Source: Sphingorhabdus profundilacus
Lineage (GTDB): Bacteria; Pseudomonadota; Alphaproteobacteria; Sphingomonadales; Sphingomonadaceae
Reading direction: 5' to 3'
Length of the DNA stretch: 64,000 nt
NCBI RefSeq assembly: GCF_009769755.1
Contig: NZ_SDWJ01000001.1
Coordinates: 1,054,001 to 1,118,000 of the forward strand
Shown here piece after piece: positions 59,822 through 64,000 of the stretch. Position 1 is the stretch's first letter. The number at the start of each line of letters is the position of its first letter. A program made the position numbers and the translations under genes. The notes under the pieces were generated by a model, which was not told where the DNA came from, did not search any database, and saw only the letters and a program-made list of their open reading frames with translations.

Positions 59822-60670
59822 TCAATCTTCGTACCGGCTTTCCTCACGCAATTTCAAACCCGCCGTTTGCAACGGCGTTACAGCTTCGGCAAAAACCTTC
59901 GGCGTCATGCCGGTGTAGCGGCGAAACTCTCTGTTCATATGGGACTGATCATAATAACGAAGTGCGCCAAGCTCCAGTTCGGTGGGGCTGCTGAAACCGC
60001 GCATGGCAGTGGCAGAATCCAGAAACCGGCTCCGGCGTAAAATGGCCTTTGGCGTCAAACCAAATGCCGCAAGGCATCGCCGTTCCAATTGACGGGCGGA
60101 GAGACCGACTTGTGATGCGGCCTCCTCGATTCGAATTGTGCTATCAGTACGGGCGATTATCTCAAACTGCGCCATTTGCCTGTCTGCCTCGCACGGCTGA
60201 AACAAAGCAAGCCGTTTACGGATCGCGTTTTCCATCGCTTGCAACTGCCCTGCGTCATCCTCCGCTTTTGCGACATCATCGAACATAATATCCGCCAATA
60301 CGCCCCAAAGCTGTTGTAAAGGCAACATCTTGTCCGCGACTGTTTGATGGGATTCAGGGAAAAGTGCGTGCCAGCCACTGGGGCGGATCGCAAAGCCCGT
60401 GACCGCAAAACCGCCCTTGACCCGCACCTTGAAAGGCTGGCTGTTCGCGCCGAAAAATACGGTTTTACCCGCGGTACCCCATTCGCCCGGCCCGGTTTCC
60501 GCAGACCAATCTCCACGTAACAGGCACCTGACAAACGCCGTTTCTGCCAACAAAAAATCTTCGACTATTGCATTTTCGGGTAAGGGTGCTTCGAACACAT
60601 AGAATCTTCGGATATAGGGTGCCAGATCAGCCGATGGCCGATAGGTGCGCGACAGCATCACTTCCCCCAT
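59822..60670 (-). CDS. AraC-family transcriptional regulator
   Basis: A 282-residue regulator with an N-terminal DUF6597-like sensing domain (SADLAPYIRRFYVFEAPL, VRCLLRGDWS, TGFAIRPSGWHALF) and a C-terminal pair of HTHs (IRIEEAASQVGLSARQLERRCLAAFGLTPKAILRRSRF..., YYDQSHMNREFRRYTGMTPKVF). It precedes the pirin gene on the same strand and likely regulates it or the nearby hydrolase. Ligand unknown. Confidence 0.92.
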   Translation of the reverse strand: MGEVMLSRTYRPSADLAPYIRRFYVFEAPLPENAIVEDFLLAETAFVRCLLRGDWSAETGPGEWGTAGKTVFFGANSQPFKVRVKGGFAVTGFAIRPSGWHALFPESHQTVADKMLPLQQLWGVLADIMFDDVAKAEDDAGQLQAMENAIRKRLALFQPCEADRQMAQFEIIARTDSTIRIEEAASQVGLSARQLERRCLAAFGLTPKAILRRSRFLDSATAMRGFSSPTELELGALRYYDQSHMNREFRRYTGMTPKVFAEAVTPLQTAGLKLREESRYED

Positions 60671-60804
60671 TTCTCCGGATGCGACCCAAATAGGCTATGC
60701 CCACTTTCCCGGTGGGATAAGATTAGTGCATGAAAGCCTTGTCAGGCAAGGGTTTTCCCAGGTCGTTCATTGGACCTGCATCCCCACCCCTTGCCCCCAC
60801 ACAT

Positions 60805-61080
60805 TTATTCGCCGGGCACGGTGGCCTTTATAGCCAATGCGTGAACACGTTCGCCCGGGATATCCCCTAACGCCTTGTTCACCATCCGCTGGCGTGTCAC
60901 ACGGTTTAAGCCTGCAAAGGCGATACTTTCAATTTCAACGGTAAAGTGCGATTCCCCCGACCCGTCATCGCCGCTATGGCCATGATGTTTTGCGCTATCG
61001 TTGATAACAGCAAGGCGCGATGGGGCAAACGCTGCCGTCAGCAACGCTTCCATTTCAAGTTGGGCCGGACCTTTTTTCAT
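60805..61080 (-). CDS. bolA: BolA-family protein
   Basis: A 91-residue BolA with ALLTAAFAPSRLAVINDSAKHHGHSG and ESHFTVEIESIAFAGLNRVTRQRMVNKALGD, including the conserved HFxVxI and the C-terminal helix ending HALAIKATVPGE. BolA proteins act with monothiol glutaredoxins in Fe-S handling and stress response. GGAAGGG precedes the ATG at 61078-61080. It is divergent from the J-domain gene; bolA, a J-domain gene and cobS cluster in many alphaproteobacteria. Confidence 0.94.
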   Translation of the reverse strand: MKKGPAQLEMEALLTAAFAPSRLAVINDSAKHHGHSGDDGSGESHFTVEIESIAFAGLNRVTRQRMVNKALGDIPGERVHALAIKATVPGE

Positions 61081-61123
61081 TTGAAGCCCTTCCCATATGT
61101 CACGTTTTTCGCCAAGGAAAATC

Positions 61124-61720
61124 ATGGCGTCCGACCGACCTAATGACAGATTCCATGGCCGTGTGCGCGGGTCGCGGCGGGCCTGCGCCTTTCCCGGGTG
61201 CCGGGAAACTGGGGAATTTAGGGCTCCCGATCCGCTAGGACAGGCCGCATCGTCCAATGGCCCGGGCGACTATCAGTTTCTATGCCTCGACCATGTCCGC
61301 GAATTCAATGCCGGGTATAACTGGTTCGATGGCATGACCATGGAAGAAATCATGGCCGCGCAAAGCCCGTTGAATCTCTGGCCTTCCGAAACGCGGGCAT
61401 TCGGCGCCAATGGCGGTGTCGATTCGCCCCCAAAATGGGCAGACTTTAAAGATCCGCTCGACGCCATTTCCGCTCGATTTAGGGAAAGAATGCCCAAGGA
61501 ACGGACCGACGGCCAGATCCTCTCGCCGCAGGACCGCACCGCGCTAAAGACGCTAGGGCTTGGCGTAGATGCCGACCGTCGCGCATTACGCACCGCCTAT
61601 TCCGAAAAGGTGCGCGCTTTCCACCCTGACAAAAATGGCGGGAACCGGTCCTATGAAAAGGCTTTGCAAGACGTGATTGCGGCCTATACGCACCTTAAAA
61701 CATCTCCCGCATTTTTATGA
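61124..61720 (+). CDS. J-domain molecular chaperone-like protein
   Basis: A 198-residue protein whose J domain is at the C-terminus: [37 protein letters not shown] has the invariant HPD. The N-terminal half carries CAFPGC and [11 protein letters not shown], which look like a small metal site (CxxxxC...CxxH). C-terminal J domains occur in the DnaJ-class proteins next to cobS in alphaproteobacteria. AAGGAAA precedes the ATG; the stop overlaps cobS as ATGA. A DnaK partner role is inferred. Confidence 0.9.
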   Translation: MASDRPNDRFHGRVRGSRRACAFPGCRETGEFRAPDPLGQAASSNGPGDYQFLCLDHVREFNAGYNWFDGMTMEEIMAAQSPLNLWPSETRAFGANGGVDSPPKWADFKDPLDAISARFRERMPKERTDGQILSPQDRTALKTLGLGVDADRRALRTAYSEKVRAFHPDKNGGNRSYEKALQDVIAAYTHLKTSPAFL

Positions 61721-62727
61721 AGAGACACGGAATGACTGACATCCCCAATATCCAGCCTGACAGCCGCGATGCCACCATCCTTGCTGCACCTGACAAAAGC
61801 ATCAGCGTGCGTGACATGTTCGGCATTGACGTGGATATGGAATGCCCCGCCTTTTCGATCGCGGATGAACGGGTCCCCGATACAGATGACAGCTATGTGT
61901 TCGACCCCGACACGACTTTGGCAATATTGGCGGGATTCGCGCACAACCGGCGTGTCATGGTGCAAGGCTATCATGGGACCGGAAAATCAACCCATATCGA
62001 ACAGGTTGCCGCCCGCCTGAAATGGCCGTGCATCCGGATTAACCTCGACGCGCATATCAGCCGTATCGACCTGATTGGCCGTGACGCCATAGTATTGCGC
62101 GACGGACAACAGGTCACCGAGTTTCGCGAAGGATTGCTGCCTTGGGCGCTCCAGACACCGACCGCGCTGGTATTTGACGAATATGATGCCGGTCGGCCCG
62201 ACGTGATGTTTGTGATCCAGCGGGTTTTGGAAACCGAGGGCAAGTTGACGCTGCTCGACCAGAATCGCGTCATCCGTCCGAACCCTTTTTTCCGCTTGTT
62301 TGCCACGGCCAACACCGTTGGTCTTGGCGATACCAGCGGTCTGTATCACGGCACGCAGGCGATTAACCAGGGTCAGATGGACCGTTGGAACATCGTTGTC
62401 GGCCTCAACTATCTGCCCGCGCAGGTTGAAAGTGAAATCGTGCTCGCCAAGGCATCGGGCACTGATGCCGCCAGCGTTGCCAATATGGTCAAGGTTGCCG
62501 ATCTTACGCGACAAGGCTTTATCAACGGCGATATATCCACGGTGATGAGCCCGCGTACTGTAATCACCTGGGCCCAAAACACCGCCATTTTCAAGGATGT
62601 CGGCTTCGCGTTCCGCCTGTCGTTCCTGAACAAATGCGATGAAGCTGAACGCGCACTGGTCGCCGAATATTACCAGCGCGTTTTCGGCAAGGATTTGCCG
62701 GAAAGCGTGGTTGGAAAATCTGGCTAA
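61717..62727 (+). CDS. cobS: Cobaltochelatase subunit CobS
   Basis: A 336-residue AAA+ ATPase of the aerobic cobaltochelatase CobNST. Walker A GYHGTGKS lies at residues 84-91, Walker B in [10 protein letters not shown], with [12 protein letters not shown] and an arginine-finger region. It may start at ATG 61717 (ATGA overlap) or at 61732. cobT does not follow directly: a peroxiredoxin gene does. CobS/CobT-like pairs also occur without full cobalamin synthesis, so a chelatase role here is inferred. Confidence 0.93.
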   Translation: MKRHGMTDIPNIQPDSRDATILAAPDKSISVRDMFGIDVDMECPAFSIADERVPDTDDSYVFDPDTTLAILAGFAHNRRVMVQGYHGTGKSTHIEQVAARLKWPCIRINLDAHISRIDLIGRDAIVLRDGQQVTEFREGLLPWALQTPTALVFDEYDAGRPDVMFVIQRVLETEGKLTLLDQNRVIRPNPFFRLFATANTVGLGDTSGLYHGTQAINQGQMDRWNIVVGLNYLPAQVESEIVLAKASGTDAASVANMVKVADLTRQGFINGDISTVMSPRTVITWAQNTAIFKDVGFAFRLSFLNKCDEAERALVAEYYQRVFGKDLPESVVGKSG

Positions 62728-62769
62728 GCTATGGGGTATTTCCCCCGACCGTTACTTCAGGAACATGAT

Positions 62770-63306
62770 ATGAAACGCCTTGTCCTCATCATCGCCCTTA
62801 TTTTCGCTGCCGCCCCGGCATTTGCGGCATTGAAACCCGGTGCGCGCACAACGGACTTCACGACGCAGGCTGTTCTGGCAGGCGATACCTATACCTATAA
62901 TCTCAAAAAGGCACTGAAACGGGGGCCGGTCGTCCTTTACTTCTATCCCAAGGCTTTCACCTCGGGCTGCACCGTTGAGGCACATGAATTTTCAGAAGCT
63001 GCCGATGATTTTGCCGCTTATGGAGCATCGATCATCGGAATGTCCGCCGATAAGATCGATACGCTGAAGAAATTTTCCGTCGAAGCCTGCCGGAATAAAT
63101 TCACCGTGGGTGTGGCATCCAAACCGGTTATCAAAGCCTATAATGTCAGCCTGCCTGTCATGGGCGGATCGAACCGCACGACTTATGTTATCGCGCCGGA
63201 TGGGAACATTCTCTTTGCCTATTCGGAACTGGGCGTCAAAGGCCATGTTTCTGGCGCTTTGAAGGCGGTGAAAGATTGGCGCGCGGCAAATCCCAAAGGA
63301 AATTGA
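62770..63306 (+). CDS. Secreted peroxiredoxin (BCP/AhpC-TSA family)
   Basis: A 178-residue thioredoxin-fold protein with a signal peptide (residues 1-19, AFAA). The peroxidatic Cys67 lies in YPKAFTSGCTVEAHEF, and a second cysteine (VEACRNKF) may be resolving. Strand VVLYFYP and TYVIAPDGNILFAYSE complete the fold. Export to the periplasm is unusual for BCP-type enzymes. AGGAA precedes the ATG at 62770. The next gene starts at its stop (TGATG). Confidence 0.88.
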   Translation: MKRLVLIIALIFAAAPAFAALKPGARTTDFTTQAVLAGDTYTYNLKKALKRGPVVLYFYPKAFTSGCTVEAHEFSEAADDFAAYGASIIGMSADKIDTLKKFSVEACRNKFTVGVASKPVIKAYNVSLPVMGGSNRTTYVIAPDGNILFAYSELGVKGHVSGALKAVKDWRAANPKGN

Positions 63307-64000
63307 TGCAGCGTTTGTTGGCCATTCTATTTGTTCCGCTGGTGCTTTCCGGCTGCAGCGTGGCCGTCCAATATGGAGATATTCCGCATAGCCAGCTGGC
63401 CGAGAGTCCCCGCTGTAATCCTGACAAAAGCGATGCAAGCGCTGTCGCTGGCAAAGACTATTTCGCGGTAACAAGCCGCCTGCCCGATTGTCTTGGTGAC
63501 AATGTGTCGTTGACAAATCACCGCACAGACCGGGTCCGATATGCGCGTTTTGCGCCACCCCGGATGATCAAGCCTGCCAAGGGAAAAGAGCAGACGATTG
63601 TGCCGCTTGCGTTCCAGCCTGAATCGGACTGGTGGGACGGACTGCGGGATGCGGCCAATCTTCGTAAAGGGCGCGTGCTCCTATATGTGCATGGCTATCG
63701 CGAAACATTTCCTTCCACTGCGAAAGATACTGTGCAGATTACTTCACTCTCGCAATTTGACGGCCCGATCATCCAGTATAGCTGGCCATCACAGGGCAAT
63801 TTGCTGAGTTATGCTGTGGATGAGACCAATATGTATTGGGACGAACGAAATTTTCGTAATTTCCTGACCAAATTGGCGCGGCAACAATGGGTGAAGGAAA
63901 TTGTCATCGTCTCCCATTCGCTTGGCGCCCGTCTGGTTATCCCGGCGGTGGAATATGTGGACCGGACCTCAACCAACGCCGATTCCAGTAATATTTCCAA
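63306..64000 (+). CDS. DUF900-like alpha/beta-hydrolase lipoprotein, C-terminus outside window
   Basis: 231 residues are visible. A lipobox LVLSGC near residue 17 marks a lipoprotein. The hydrolase part shows VLLYVHGYRETF, IQYSWPSQGNLLSYAVDETN and the nucleophile elbow SHSLGARLV, the DUF900 pattern. Residues 18-105 are an extra region with several cysteines. Translation is coupled to the peroxiredoxin (TGATG overlap). The end lies beyond 64000. Confidence 0.85.
   Translation, partial: MQRLLAILFVPLVLSGCSVAVQYGDIPHSQLAESPRCNPDKSDASAVAGKDYFAVTSRLPDCLGDNVSLTNHRTDRVRYARFAPPRMIKPAKGKEQTIVPLAFQPESDWWDGLRDAANLRKGRVLLYVHGYRETFPSTAKDTVQITSLSQFDGPIIQYSWPSQGNLLSYAVDETNMYWDERNFRNFLTKLARQQWVKEIVIVSHSLGARLVIPAVEYVDRTSTNADSSNIS

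Overview
The window looks like chromosomal core sequence from an alphaproteobacterium of the order Sphingomonadales (Sphingopyxis/Sphingorhabdus-like). Four things point there: the mix of large TonB-dependent receptors with a TorF-type porin and small secreted proteins; MucR, CcmAB and CobS; the gene order tsaB-rimI-mucR-fur-plsC-miaB-phoH-ybeY-corC; and a K+-independent membrane pyrophosphatase. GC content appears moderate. I see no prophage, integrase, complete insertion sequence, CRISPR array or secretion system. The taxonomic call is inference from gene content, not from a marker comparison.

Layout. 1-3.0 kb (minus): rpsB-tsf-pyrH, with a 91-bp palindromic repeat between rpsB and tsf and a 268-bp MITE-like element with 34-bp perfect terminal inverted repeats between tsf and pyrH. 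3.1-4.0 kb: a secreted protein and an 82-residue membrane protein whose promoter carries an exact alphaproteobacterial LexA-type motif. 4.1-9.4 kb (minus): hup, lon, ybaB and dnaX, with an unannotated SRP RNA gene (ffs) and its promoter just upstream of dnaX. 9.5-16.4 kb: PilZ protein, then a five-gene gamma-glutamyl-polyamine (Puu-type) catabolic operon behind a TorF-like porin. 16.4-21.2 kb: a vanadium-haloperoxidase/PAP2 enzyme, an Lrp-type regulator divergent from alanine dehydrogenase, and a LacI regulator translationally coupled to it. 21.2-29.1 kb: tRNA-Tyr, rlmB, a lipoprotein, an AlkA-like glycosylase, two SDRs, a pterin dehydratase, ccmAB, an Nfu scaffold and a nitroreductase.

29.1-35.9 kb is a tightly packed plus-strand housekeeping run (tsaB, rimI, mucR, fur, plsC, miaB, phoH, ybeY, corC). 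A 91-bp palindromic repeat is inserted in frame inside ybeY. 36-41 kb: an orphan HEPN-like protein, a MOSC protein, a GT4 glycosyltransferase, rarA, a DUF429-type protein, tRNA-Thr and a 46-residue zinc-ribbon gene. 41-51 kb: two TonB receptors flank tRNA-Phe and the yacG-rng-maf-infA set; the second receptor faces a GNAT/JmjC-cupin pair. 51-57 kb (minus): hppA, thiL, nusB, hisD, hisG. 57-64 kb: DUF2332 protein, epoxide-hydrolase-like enzyme, pirin, an AraC regulator, bolA, a J-domain protein, cobS, a secreted peroxiredoxin and a truncated DUF900-type lipoprotein hydrolase.

Most genes are ordinary core functions. The items most worth follow-up are the LexA-type promoter of the small membrane protein, the repeat families (a shared terminal motif at three loci and two equally sized palindromes, one inside ybeY), paired operator-like palindromes in regulatory gaps, and the orphan HEPN-like gene.
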